Positions 43,045-51,992 of a stretch of 64,000 bases of DNA are shown piece by piece. The stretch spans positions 20,447 to 84,446 of the forward strand of contig CAJUCO010000007.1 in NCBI GenBank assembly GCA_910585245.1, read 5' to 3'. A model generated the notes under the pieces. It was given only the letters and a program-made list of their open reading frames with translations. It was not told the origin of the DNA and ran no database searches. The stretch comes from an uncultured Oscillibacter sp. Lineage in GTDB: Bacteria > Bacillota > Clostridia > Oscillospirales > Oscillospiraceae. How positions within the stretch are numbered: the first letter of the stretch is position 1; every line of letters begins with the position of its first letter. The translations under genes were made by a program, and so were the position numbers.

Positions 43045-44451
43045 ATGGAAAGACAACAGCGGGCGGAGGAGCTGGCGGTCCAGATTTTGAAATACGCCCG
43101 GAATGAGCTGCTGGTGGCCTTCCGGTTTTTGGATCTGGCCCTGTGCAAGCCGGAATTGAAAGCGGGGGACATTGAGACCCTGGGTATCGACGGGAAATAT
43201 CTCCGCTTCAACCCGAATTATATCTTTGCGCTTTACAAGCAGGGAGGCGGGGAGCTGAACCACAGCTGCCTCCACTCTATTTTCCACTGCGTGTTCAGCC
43301 ATCCCTTTGTAAACCCCTCCATCAACCACGATCTCTGGGACCTGTCCTGCGACATTGCGGTGGAGGGCATCCTGAATGAGCTGAACATGAAACAGCTGGA
43401 GACGCTGACCGGCTCCGCCATGGCGGAGGAGCTGGCGGCGCTGCAGCAGGGCGGCAAGCTGACGGCAGAGCGGCTGTACAAGCGCTTCACGGACAAGCCC
43501 CCGTCTCCGGGGGAGTACCAGCGCCTTCATGATCTGTTTTGCCGGGACGAGCACGGCCCCTGGTACGCGCCGCCTGAGCAGAAGGTACCGGCCCTGTCCG
43601 GGACTGCCGGGCAGGATAGTGGTCCCACAGGTCAGGCTGTTTCGTCCGGCTCTGTGACCGTTGAAATTTCAGCGGATGGAGCGGCGGATGGAGCGGCGGG
43701 CGGAGCGGCGGACAGCGGCCTCCAGGACGAGTGGCAGGCCATCAGCCGGCGAATACAGGTGGATTTGGAAACCGCCTCCCAGCTCTCCTGGGGAGACCGG
43801 GCCGCGAACCTCCTCCAAAACGTCCAGGAGGTCAACCGGGAGAAATACGACTACTCGGACTTTCTGCGGAAATTCGCCGTCCTGGGGGAGGATATGCAGA
43901 TCAATGACGACGAGTTTGACTATATCTTCTATACCTATGGGCTCAAGCTCTATGAAAATATCCCCCTCATTGAGCCCCTGGAGTACAAGGAGGTCCGAAA
44001 GATCAAGGATTTTGTTATTGCCATCGACACCTCCGGTTCCGTCCAGGGGGAGCTGGTGCAGACCTTCCTGACGAAAACCTATAACATACTGGCCCAGCAG
44101 GAAAGCTTTTTCAGCAAGATCAACGTCCATATCGTTCAGTGTGACGCGAAAATCCAGGAGGACCACAAGGTCACCTCCTGGGAGGAGTTCCAGGCGTATC
44201 TCAAGATTATGGAGCTCAAGGGCTTCGGAGGGACGGACTTCCGCCCGGTGTTCCGGTATGTGGACGAGCTGCGGCGGAAGGGGGAGTTTGACAACCTCAA
44301 GGGCCTCATCTACTTCACCGACGGGTACGGAGACTTCCCGGAGAAGAAGCCGGAGTATGACACGGCCTTCGTCTTCATCGACGACGAATACGGCCAGCCG
44401 GAGGTGCCCGTGTGGGCCATTAAGCTGGTGCTGCAGCAGGATGAGATTTAA
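43045..44451 (+). CDS. DUF2201-type protein: putative metallopeptidase domain plus VWA domain
   Basis: 468 residues. The N-terminal part (about 1-150) carries a His-rich helix LNHSCLHSIFHCVFSHPF, the place of the metallopeptidase-like motif of DUF2201_N, here HxxxHxxxH rather than HExxH. A variable Gly/Ala linker (about 180-230) follows. The C-terminal VWA-like domain has a complete MIDAS: DTSGS near residue 331, Thr in GFGGTDF, and Asp in YFTDGYGD. Such proteins pair with MoxR AAA+ ATPases as metal-dependent chaperone or activation partners. It sits between two LRR genes and shares their operon with MoxR. Confidence 0.85.
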   Translation: MERQQRAEELAVQILKYARNELLVAFRFLDLALCKPELKAGDIETLGIDGKYLRFNPNYIFALYKQGGGELNHSCLHSIFHCVFSHPFVNPSINHDLWDLSCDIAVEGILNELNMKQLETLTGSAMAEELAALQQGGKLTAERLYKRFTDKPPSPGEYQRLHDLFCRDEHGPWYAPPEQKVPALSGTAGQDSGPTGQAVSSGSVTVEISADGAADGAAGGAADSGLQDEWQAISRRIQVDLETASQLSWGDRAANLLQNVQEVNREKYDYSDFLRKFAVLGEDMQINDDEFDYIFYTYGLKLYENIPLIEPLEYKEVRKIKDFVIAIDTSGSVQGELVQTFLTKTYNILAQQESFFSKINVHIVQCDAKIQEDHKVTSWEEFQAYLKIMELKGFGGTDFRPVFRYVDELRRKGEFDNLKGLIYFTDGYGDFPEKKPEYDTAFVFIDDEYGQPEVPVWAIKLVLQQDEI

Positions 44452-44477
44452 ACAATATTTTATAGGAGGCATTTATC

Positions 44478-46163
44478 ATGAAAACTAAGCAGGAATTTGT
44501 CATTACGAAAAAGGGCGTTTTGACCAAGTACAACGGCCCCGGCGGGGATGTGGTGATCCCGGAAGGCGTAAAGGCAATCGGAGAGCGTGCTTTTTACGGC
44601 TGCAAAAGCCTGAAAAGCGTAACCATCCCGGAGGGTATGACGGAAATCGGCGGCTTTGCCTTTCGCGGCTGTACGGAGCTGCGGAAGGTTACGGTCCCCG
44701 AGAGTGTAAAAATGATCGGCAGGTATGCCTTTGCCGACTGTAAGAGTCTGAAAAATTTGACCATTCCAGGGAGAGTGAAGGAAATCGGCAAATCGGCGTT
44801 TTCCTACTGTTCTGATTTGATCATGCCTAATTTCCCCATTTCAAAGCTGGAAAAGTGGGACAAAGAGAAAGCGTTTCATGGTTTTGTCAAAGCGTATCTG
44901 GAGAATATGGAGATGGATGAAGAGATGGAAGCGCAGAATCTCCGGTATATCAAGAGCCAGAAAAAGAACCTTGTGTCTTATTCAACCATTGGGGACGACG
45001 ACACACTCCGCTTTCTCTTTGAGACAGGGGCGGTGAAACCGGCAGATATAGAGTGGATGTCACAAATGGCGTCAGTCGTTGACCGTAGTGGTGAAGCAAA
45101 AGAGAAAATTATGGAATACAAAGCCCGTTACCTGGATTCTGGGGCCCCCGTGAAGAAAGCGGCGCAAACGCGCAAGACCGCGGCACCTCGGAAGAAAACT
45201 CCCATAAACATCGATCCGGATTTTGACATTTCCCCCAAGGGCGTTCTGACGGAATACAAGGGTCCCGGCGGCGATGTGGTAATCCCGGAGGGCGTGAAGG
45301 AAATTGACAACCAGGCATTCACCGGCTGCGAGGGCCTGGCCAGCGTGACCATCCCGGAGAGTGTGAGGAAAATCAGATTCTATGCCTTCGGGGAATCCAG
45401 CCTTCAAAGCGTAACCATCCCAAAGAGCGTCCAGTCGATTGAAGAGAGTGCTTTCTGCGAATGTGAGAACCTGACCAGCGTGACGTTTCAAGACCGGGAG
45501 GATGCGCCAGGAATTGAGCATGACATATTCTATAATTCCCCCAACATTACCAATGTCGCCATCCCCAGATGCGTCGCAAGGATCGCCCTTGCGCTTTTCG
45601 AGAACACCCTATGGCTCAAAAAATTGGGGGAGTTTGCAGTTGTGGACCATTTTCTGATCAAATACCAGGGGAGAGAAACGAACGTGGTCATTCCGGAGGG
45701 TGTCACGGAAATCGGCTGCGGCACGTTCCGGGACTGTGCAAACCTTCAGAGCGTGACCATTCCAAAGAGCGTCGAGGAGATCGACAAGTCCGCATTTGAG
45801 GACAGCCGCCCGGCAATCATCGCGCCCCATATCCCCATTGATGAGTTTGCTCCGAAGAACAAGCCCGGCGCGTGCGCCGGCTTTGCCAAGGCGTATCTGG
45901 ACGGCATGGAATTGGACGAGGAGATCAAGGAGGAGTATCTCGAGTACATCAAGGGCAATAAGAAAAAGCTCTATCCCGATGCTGTCCGGCACGAGGCGCT
46001 TTTGCAGCTCATGTTCACGGAAAAGATGATTCCCCAGAAGGATATCGATCTGCTTCTGGAGGAGTGCGAAAAACAAAAGAACGCCGCCGCCAAAGCGGCG
46101 GTGCTGGAGTACGGCCACCAATTCCTTGGCGCGGCGGATACTGACAAAACCTACAAACTGTAA
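44478..46163 (+). CDS. BspA-type leucine-rich-repeat protein 2, internally duplicated
   Basis: 561 residues, no signal peptide. Two homologous halves (about 1-235 and 250-561) each begin with an element of the type KGVLT(K/E)Y(N/K)GPGGDVVIPEGVK, followed by LRR_5 repeats, and each ends in a helical module (GFVKAYLENMEMDEEM / GFAKAYLDGMELDEEI, then a conserved YIK and a FETGAV/FTEKMI helix). The helical part resembles a HEAT/ankyrin-like cap. It is 26 bp after the VWA gene and 14 bp before moxR. Inferred adaptor for the AAA+ machine. Confidence 0.85.
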   Translation: MKTKQEFVITKKGVLTKYNGPGGDVVIPEGVKAIGERAFYGCKSLKSVTIPEGMTEIGGFAFRGCTELRKVTVPESVKMIGRYAFADCKSLKNLTIPGRVKEIGKSAFSYCSDLIMPNFPISKLEKWDKEKAFHGFVKAYLENMEMDEEMEAQNLRYIKSQKKNLVSYSTIGDDDTLRFLFETGAVKPADIEWMSQMASVVDRSGEAKEKIMEYKARYLDSGAPVKKAAQTRKTAAPRKKTPINIDPDFDISPKGVLTEYKGPGGDVVIPEGVKEIDNQAFTGCEGLASVTIPESVRKIRFYAFGESSLQSVTIPKSVQSIEESAFCECENLTSVTFQDREDAPGIEHDIFYNSPNITNVAIPRCVARIALALFENTLWLKKLGEFAVVDHFLIKYQGRETNVVIPEGVTEIGCGTFRDCANLQSVTIPKSVEEIDKSAFEDSRPAIIAPHIPIDEFAPKNKPGACAGFAKAYLDGMELDEEIKEEYLEYIKGNKKKLYPDAVRHEALLQLMFTEKMIPQKDIDLLLEECEKQKNAAAKAAVLEYGHQFLGAADTDKTYKL

Positions 46164-46177
46164 ACCGGAGGTTTCCC

Positions 46178-47692
46178 ATGAACATCAAAGAGGCGAAGGA
46201 ACAGATCAAAAACGCCGTCACGGCCTATTTTTCCAAGGACGAGTTTGGAAACTACATCATCCCCATCGAACGCCAGCGCCCCGTCTTCATGATCGGCGCC
46301 CCCGGCATCGGCAAGACCGCCATCATGGAGCAGATTGTCCAGGAGCTGAACGTGGGCCTGGTCTCCTACTCTATGACCCACCACACCCGCCAGAGCGCCC
46401 TGGGCCTGCCCTTTATCCGGAAAGAGGAGTTTGACGGGGAGGAGTTCAGCATCTCCGAGTACACCATGAGCGAGATCATCGCCTCTGTCTATAAGCTGCG
46501 CAAGGAGACCGGCTGCCGGGAGGGGATTTTGTTTCTGGACGAGATCAACTGCGTCTCGGAAACCCTGGCCCCCTCCATGCTGCAATTTTTGCAGTACAAG
46601 GTTTTTGGCACCCACCGGGTTCCCGAGGGCTGGATTGTGGTCACGGCGGGGAATCCCCCGGAGTATAACAAATCCGTCCGGGAATTTGATATCGTCACCT
46701 GGGACCGGCTGAAACGGGTGGACGTGGAGCCGGACTATGAGGTTTGGAAGGAATACGCCTATAAAAAGGGCATCCACGGGTCGATTCTGACGTTTTTGGA
46801 AATCAAGAAGAATTATTTCTACATCGTGGAGACCACGGTGGACCGCAAGAGCTTCGTCACCGCCCGGGGCTGGGAGGATCTCTCGGAGATGATCAAGCTC
46901 TACGAGCGCCATGGCCTGACCGTGGACCAGAAACTCACGGCCCAATACCTGCAAAATCCCGCCGTGGCCCGGGAGTTCGCGGTTTATTACGACCTCTACA
47001 ATAAATATAAATCCGATTATCAGATCGAGGACATCCTGAACGGCGCGGCCTCCGGCTCCATTCGGAACCGGGCGCGGGCGGCGCGATTTGACGAGCGGCT
47101 CAGCCTGCTGGGGCTGCTGATCGACACCGTGAACGGGGAGATACGCCAGGCGGTGGAGACGGACAACGCGATTTTGGAAAATCTGCGGGTCCTCAAGCAG
47201 GTAAAAAAACAGCTGAGCCAGGTGGGCACCTCCTATGTGACCGTCCTGCACAAGCATCTGGACGCGGAGCGAAAGGCCCTGCGCCTGGGACAGAAGGCGA
47301 ACTCCATTGACTATGAAACCAGTTATTCCTACAACTACGTTATTCGTTTTCTGGAGGACATTTTGGATGCGTTGAACCGCAAAGGCGTTTCGGAGAACCA
47401 AGAGGCATTCCGGCAGATCAAGGCGGCCTACGATGCCTCCGCGTCGGCCCACAGGGCCGGAATTGCCAACATCAAGGCGCGGCTGGAGAACCTATTTCAG
47501 TTTGTGGAGGATGCCTTTGAGGACGGGCAGGAGATGCTGATTTTGGTGACAGAGCTGACCGTGCGCTATTACTGTGCGAAGTTTATCTCGAAATTCGGCT
47601 GTGACGCGTATTTTAAGCACAACCAGAACCTGATGTTCTATCAGAGAAAGCAGGAGCTTTTGGTTGAGATCGCGGCCCTGGAGGAGCTTTGA
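46178..47692 (+). CDS. MoxR-like AAA+ ATPase
   Basis: 504 residues. Walker A GAPGIGKT near residues 36-43; Walker B ILFLDEIN near 119; sensor 1 VVTAGNP; and arginine-containing WDRLKRVDVEP. The AAA+ core is about 1-280. The remaining roughly 220 residues are helical and longer than in typical 320-residue MoxR proteins, suggesting an added partner-binding domain. MoxR ATPases remodel or activate VWA-domain clients, so the DUF2201/VWA protein is the presumed partner. Last gene of the five-gene operon, followed by stacked hairpins at 47714. Confidence 0.9.
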   Translation: MNIKEAKEQIKNAVTAYFSKDEFGNYIIPIERQRPVFMIGAPGIGKTAIMEQIVQELNVGLVSYSMTHHTRQSALGLPFIRKEEFDGEEFSISEYTMSEIIASVYKLRKETGCREGILFLDEINCVSETLAPSMLQFLQYKVFGTHRVPEGWIVVTAGNPPEYNKSVREFDIVTWDRLKRVDVEPDYEVWKEYAYKKGIHGSILTFLEIKKNYFYIVETTVDRKSFVTARGWEDLSEMIKLYERHGLTVDQKLTAQYLQNPAVAREFAVYYDLYNKYKSDYQIEDILNGAASGSIRNRARAARFDERLSLLGLLIDTVNGEIRQAVETDNAILENLRVLKQVKKQLSQVGTSYVTVLHKHLDAERKALRLGQKANSIDYETSYSYNYVIRFLEDILDALNRKGVSENQEAFRQIKAAYDASASAHRAGIANIKARLENLFQFVEDAFEDGQEMLILVTELTVRYYCAKFISKFGCDAYFKHNQNLMFYQRKQELLVEIAALEEL

Positions 47693-47713
47693 GCAGGTAG
47701 GCCAGGCAGGATG

Positions 47714-47829
47714 CGCTCAGGCTGTCGAAAAAGGATTTTCGCCAGCCTGAGCAAGGTTTTCAGACCTTCAAGAAGGTCTGAAAACCTTTTGATTCAAAAC
47801 GAGAGAAACCCCTGGTGGGTTTCTCTCGT
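47714..47829. repeat. Three stacked hairpins, copy 2 of a dispersed intergenic family, and bidirectional terminator
   Basis: First, a GCTCAGGCTG stem with CGAAAA core (47714-47752). Second, a perfect 17-bp stem (47753-47769 with 47772-47788) ending in T4 on the plus strand. Third, a perfect 13-bp ACGAGAGAAACCC stem (47799-47811 with 47817-47829) followed by TTTT on the minus strand. Modules 1 and 3 are near-copies of 20573-20604 and 20493-20523. It would end both moxR and rubrerythrin transcripts. Confidence 0.8.
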
Positions 47830-47921
47830 AGCTCTTTTCCTTTCCGCTCCATTTTAGGCGGTACTTTTTTGACAAGCTGAGCGGCATGGAACATTGCTCC
47901 ATACCGCTGTCACTTATGTAC

Positions 47922-48458
47922 TCAATAATTCTCCGCGTGAACCTCGAAGTAAGCCTGAGGATGGGCACAGACGGGGCAGATCTCCGGGGCGGAAGTTCCC
48001 ACCACGATGTGACCGCAATTCCGGCACTCCCAAACCTTGACCTCGCTCTTTTTGAAGACCTCCTGGGCCTCCACGTTGCGGAGCAGGGCGCGATAGCGCT
48101 CTTCATGGTGCTTCTCGATTTCCGCCACCGCCCGGAATTTCGCGGCCAGCTCCGGGAAGCCTTCCGCCTCGGCGGTCTTGGCAAATCCCTCGTACATATC
48201 CGTCCACTCGTAGTTCTCCCCGTCGGCGGCGGCGCCCAGGTTCTCGGCGGTGGAGCCGAGGCCCTCCAGCTCCTTGAACCACATTTTGGCGTGCTCTTTT
48301 TCATTGTCGGCGGTTTTCAAAAACAGGGCGGCAATCTGCTCAAAGCCCTCTTTCTTGGCCTTGGAGGCAAAATAGGTGTACTTGTTCCGGGCCTGGGACT
48401 CCCCGGCGAAAGCGGCCTCCAGGTTTTTCTCGGTCTGCGTTCCAGCGTATTTAGACAT
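47922..48458 (-). CDS. rbr: Rubrerythrin
   Basis: 178-residue peroxide-reducing non-haem iron protein of anaerobes. A four-helix di-iron domain carries the ligands in [22 protein letters not shown], and [12 protein letters not shown]-terminal rubredoxin-like domain has the two Cys pairs CRNCG and CPVCA. Length is normal. It has its own upstream region (48459-48506) and protects against peroxide, a plausible companion to the oxidised-purine operon at 27.9 kb, though not linked to it. Confidence 0.95.
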   Translation of the reverse strand: MSKYAGTQTEKNLEAAFAGESQARNKYTYFASKAKKEGFEQIAALFLKTADNEKEHAKMWFKELEGLGSTAENLGAAADGENYEWTDMYEGFAKTAEAEGFPELAAKFRAVAEIEKHHEERYRALLRNVEAQEVFKKSEVKVWECRNCGHIVVGTSAPEICPVCAHPQAYFEVHAENY

Positions 48459-48506
48459 GACAAATTTCTCCTTTTTAAGTTTAGGAAATGGTGCGGCAAG
48501 TTATGA

Positions 48507-48539
48507 AAAAGCCCTGAAAACATTGTTTTCAGGGCTTTT
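48507..48539 (-). terminator. Intrinsic terminator after the SGNH hydrolase operon
   Basis: Perfect 15-bp stem (48507-48521 with 48525-48539), loop ATT, ending in T-rich sequence on the minus strand. It lies about 180 nt after the SGNH gene stop and just before the rubrerythrin promoter region. Nothing else seen in 48540-48721. Confidence 0.7.
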
Positions 48540-48721
48540 GGCAAACGCGCCCACTTTCGAACCTGTCGTTTTTTGAGGGGACGAGCTGGCTGACCTTCAT
48601 TTGGCCTAAAGCTCCACATATTTTTTTGAACCGTCAAGTATTTCTTGGCAGTTGACTTGGAACGAGTTCACTATTATCGTATATACGTTGAATGTAGCGG
48701 GAAATCGTTTGCATTTGCACA

Positions 48722-49333
48722 TTATATAAATCCGACATCATCATCTTTTTGAAATAATGCCAACAGAGCTTCTGACATTCTTTTTGCAAAAGTCTTATGC
48801 CCTTCCTCTGAAAAATGAACTCCATCATAGGTCAGTCCGATTCCCCAATCCCGTGTATTGGCAAAGCCTATATCCAGTAACTGAGCCAACTCCTCATAGC
48901 AGTCGGCAAGCCGGCGTGACTCCTCGATAAGCCGTGTGCCCTGAATCCAGGCACCCAGCTCCATGGGAGGAGGGGCTGCCAGCAAGAGCTTCAGAGCTGC
49001 CGGAGTGTTTTCCCGCACAGCCGTCAAACATACCTCCATCCGTCTGGCGCAGATCTCAGCGGTGATTCCGGGCCTTTGGAGCAGATCATTGCTCCCCAGC
49101 ATCATCACCAGGGCTTCTGCATTGGTACGAAGAAGAGTCTGCCATACTGCCGCAATTTCCCAATCCAGCCTGGGGATGGAGCGGCCATTTTCACCTTCGT
49201 TGAAAATCTCCCACCCCTCCGCTTTCAGCCGGCCCGTCCAACGGACGGACTCCGGGTAACGTCCGCCCAAATAAGATCGGGGGTCGTAGCCGTAGGTATT
49301 GGAGTCGCCGAAGCACAGGATCCGATGTCCCAT
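48722..49333 (-). CDS. SGNH/GDSL-type esterase
   Basis: 203-residue SGNH hydrolase. Block I GDSNTYG with the nucleophile Ser, block II Gly in NEGENGRS, block III Asn in LGSND, and block V Asp-x-x-His in YDGVHFS. No signal peptide, so cytoplasmic; lysophospholipase, carbohydrate esterase or acyl-hydrolase are all possible. It is 6 bp after the 75-residue gene and probably shares a transcript with the ATPase at 49.6-51.2 kb. Confidence 0.88.
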   Translation of the reverse strand: MGHRILCFGDSNTYGYDPRSYLGGRYPESVRWTGRLKAEGWEIFNEGENGRSIPRLDWEIAAVWQTLLRTNAEALVMMLGSNDLLQRPGITAEICARRMEVCLTAVRENTPAALKLLLAAPPPMELGAWIQGTRLIEESRRLADCYEELAQLLDIGFANTRDWGIGLTYDGVHFSEEGHKTFAKRMSEALLALFQKDDDVGFI

Positions 49334-49339
49334 AGAACG

Positions 49340-49567
49340 TCACCACTCTCGCTTGATCGCTGTTTCCTCCACCTGATACTGGTGGAGAAACTCCTGAAAA
49401 TCCTGAGCGTTCCGGAGCAGCATCAGCTCCTCAAATTTTCCGCTGACGGCATCCTTAAAGCCCGCCACCTGTTCTCCCGTGCAGATGCTGGAGCGGATAA
49501 CGGGAATTTTTCCGGCCTTATCATAGTCGGCAGCGGGTGGCTTCCTGCGTTTACCGAATAACATCAT
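49340..49567 (-). CDS. Small conserved protein of unknown function
   Basis: 75 residues with a basic N terminus and the block IPVIRSSICTGEQVAGF ahead of GKFEELMLLRN. This small family is common in Firmicutes as I recall, often with misleading enzyme names; it is far too short to be one. The start overlaps the stop of the upstream ATPase gene by 4 bp. Function unknown. Confidence 0.7.
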   Translation of the reverse strand: MMLFGKRRKPPAADYDKAGKIPVIRSSICTGEQVAGFKDAVSGKFEELMLLRNAQDFQEFLHQYQVEETAIKREW

Positions 49568-51186
49568 GTCCTCCTGGGACCAGAGTGGTTAGAGGGCGTT
49601 CCGTCCATCCGAAGTTGGATCGAGGGGAGTCCTCTCAGGAACTCCTCCGCATTGCGGTATAGGATTCCATCGGCAGAACCCCGAGAATCCCCAAGGTACA
49701 GGACATATTTGTCCACCAGCTTTCCAAACCGCTGTTCCGTAAGCGCGCATTTTTCAGCGTCTCGCAGATGCCGGGCCTGTTCGGGGACCATTTGGCGGCT
49801 GTGCTTGATTTCGAACGCCGCGCAGCAGTTCTCTTCCCGGTCATAGACCAGCATATCAAATTCCCCGCTGGCGAACTGGAGCTTGCAGACCTTATACCGG
49901 CTGCTCAGGGCCTTGGAGGTTTCCAGCAGGATGATCTCTTCCAGCATCCGTCCCCGAACTTCCTCGAGGATTCGGCTGGTGATATTCTCCCGTTCCTTTT
50001 CGCTCAGACCGGCAAACAGCTCGTCCTTCATCAAAGCGTGGACAAGCGCCTGAGCCTGGCAGTAACGCATTCCTGGCTGGGCGAAGAGGACATGCTCCAC
50101 CGGCTCACTGTCCGGCGCGGTCGTTTCGATGGGACAGTCAATGATGAGGTCCAACGCGGCAAGGTATTCCTTGATTTCCGCCACATGGACTTTAGAAATT
50201 GGAACAGTTTGCTCCTGCCGGTTACGGATGTCCAGAATATTCATAAGTCGTTTGGTGACGGCTTCTGTATCAATCTCGTCCAGAGCGGTGGTCCGTTTCT
50301 CAGAATCACGTTCTTTCCGAAGATTCCTTGCCGCCAGTCCCAAGTCATGGGACAGGAAATCACGGGTCAGAACAGATACCAGAAAGGCATGGTTCATGTC
50401 CTCAATGATCCGGTTGATGGCTCCGGTCAGTTCCCCGGCCTCATAGAGCGGACGCAGGTGCCGGAAGTGACCGCCGTCCTCGCAGCAAGCCAGCGAATGC
50501 TGGATGTTCCTGCAGATGGCGGTGTCGATATACCGCTGGGTGGACTCGTCATCCCGGAAGGAGGCATCTTCGGCATTCACTTCCGCGTCGTCGAAGGCCA
50601 ATTCTCCAGCCCGTAGTGTGCCGCCGTAACGGATGTACTCGTCGATCTGGCTGATCCCCAGCAGACGGCTGTGCTCCCGATAGGGAATGAAGGTGGTATG
50701 GATCATCTTCGCCCGGTCGTAGAGCTCCTGGTGGAGCGCAAACCAGAACCCCAAGGAATCCGTGCCGGACAGGACGATTTTCATGCCCTGGGCGGCGTAG
50801 ATGTCGGATAGAAGAGCGGCAGAGTCGATGAAGTCCCGCATCAGCGTAACTTCGTCCAGAAGCACATAATGGAACCCCAGGGAACGAAGCTGCTCCATGT
50901 CCCGGTTCAGGTCCGCAATCGTGTCCTGTTTTGTGGCCTTGACATAGGCCGTTTTTGCCGCATCCTCGGGAGTCATGTCCAGCACAGCCTGGCGGAGCAG
51001 TGTTGTTTTCCCAGTCCGCCGGAGGCCGAAGAGAAGGCAGACACGGTCGCACCCGGCGCTGTGCAGATAGGCGCTCAACTGGCGGCAGCAGTCCCGTTTC
51101 TGCCAGCCCCGGACATTCTCGGACAGAGCCAGCAGGGCAGGGCCGGTCACAACGTTGGTCTTGAATGCTGGCATCTTCCACACCAT
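49564..51186 (-). CDS. AAA_14/DUF4143-type ATPase with PD-(D/E)XK-like tail
   Basis: 540 residues. Walker A GLRRTGKTTLL near 54-64; Walker B in HYVLLDEVTLM near 109; sensor VLSGTDS near 139. The C-terminal region has the DUF4143-like nuclease-fold core FDMLVYDREENCCAAFEIKHS, with Asp and Glu-x-Lys in the usual order. These proteins are scattered in gut bacteria as suspected toxin, defence or mobile-element ATPases, with no proven role. The gene runs directly out of a truncated DUF1016 reading frame. Confidence 0.85.
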   Translation of the reverse strand: MVWKMPAFKTNVVTGPALLALSENVRGWQKRDCCRQLSAYLHSAGCDRVCLLFGLRRTGKTTLLRQAVLDMTPEDAAKTAYVKATKQDTIADLNRDMEQLRSLGFHYVLLDEVTLMRDFIDSAALLSDIYAAQGMKIVLSGTDSLGFWFALHQELYDRAKMIHTTFIPYREHSRLLGISQIDEYIRYGGTLRAGELAFDDAEVNAEDASFRDDESTQRYIDTAICRNIQHSLACCEDGGHFRHLRPLYEAGELTGAINRIIEDMNHAFLVSVLTRDFLSHDLGLAARNLRKERDSEKRTTALDEIDTEAVTKRLMNILDIRNRQEQTVPISKVHVAEIKEYLAALDLIIDCPIETTAPDSEPVEHVLFAQPGMRYCQAQALVHALMKDELFAGLSEKERENITSRILEEVRGRMLEEIILLETSKALSSRYKVCKLQFASGEFDMLVYDREENCCAAFEIKHSRQMVPEQARHLRDAEKCALTEQRFGKLVDKYVLYLGDSRGSADGILYRNAEEFLRGLPSIQLRMDGTPSNHSGPRRT

Positions 51187-51189
51187 CCT

Positions 51190-51769
51190 TCCGCCAGTCC
51201 TGAGATTGCTGTTTTGTCCAGTATATCACAGCCGGGCTTGCAAGTCGAGAGAAATTCGCCTGAGCGTTGCCTTTCGGTGCGGTCATGTTTGAAACATCTA
51301 TGTTATAAAGAGGATGTTCGTCCCCTGCAGCTTCGATGGAACTGAGGGGAAGTGAATCATTCTCGCCGATCCCCTCAGATATTTTCTCCAAGAGTTCGGC
51401 CTTAGTCCAATGAAAAAGCCGGACAGCGGCAATGTACCATCTGCGGTCTTCAGCTGTTTCACAGTTCTCCAAAATGACAACATTCTGTGTCCAGCTGATG
51501 GTCATGGCTTCTGCCAGGACCTCCGGCGCATTTTCATATGCCCGGTAAAACTCCCGCATCCGGCGGAGGTTCCTGGGGGAGAAGCCGGAAGCGTCAGGAT
51601 AAGTTTTAGTGATATAGCTGGCGGCAGCGACAGCGGCGCCTTTCTCCGGCCTGGTGCTGACCAGCTTGCCGATTTCCTGGTACAGCTCCATCTGCGGCTT
51701 CTCAGCCGCCATCAAAACATCCAGCTCCGCAAACATGATGCTGTAGTCTACAGGTTTTCTAACGTTCAT
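51190..51769 (-). pseudogene. Truncated DUF1016 (YhcG-like) N-terminal fragment
   Basis: From ATG 51769 the frame encodes about 190 residues typical of the helical DUF1016 N-terminal domain (MELYQEIGKLVSTRPEKGAA, FSPRNLRRMREFYRAYE, ISWTQNVVIL). The PD-(D/E)XK nuclease half is missing. The frame continues without a stop to 50549 but only as an out-of-frame reading of the ATPase gene, so the fusion is an artefact of a deletion. A second partial copy lies at 57172-57285. Confidence 0.75.
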
Positions 51770-51992
51770 GGACTCCTCCCTTCTGGCACAAGTGCCGTGT
51801 TTTCCTTGCTGCCGTGCAACTGTATCATTCCAAATTACATGGATGCCGTTTCTTTCTGCGCAGAGTCTTCCTCTGGCCCGATTGGTGTGGTTCTCTTGTC
51901 ATTGAGCCGCTTTCCTCGCTGCATTGATGGCCTTCCTTGACACGGTCTTCTTGGCAGGAGCAGTTCTTCGCCGAAGCAGCGTCATACACTGG

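Noticed and set aside
40441..43554. Long minus-strand frames opposite the LRR/VWA genes (429 and 576 codons)
   Set aside because: Antisense shadows of repeat-rich, GC-rich genes.
39181..46163. Possible CRISPR-like or DNA tandem repeats in the LRR genes
   Set aside because: Periodicity is at protein level (about 23-residue LRR_5 units) with diverged DNA; no identical repeats with spacers.
50549..51190. Continuation of the DUF1016 frame into the ATPase gene
   Set aside because: This part is an out-of-frame reading of the ATPase coding sequence, not a real fusion protein.
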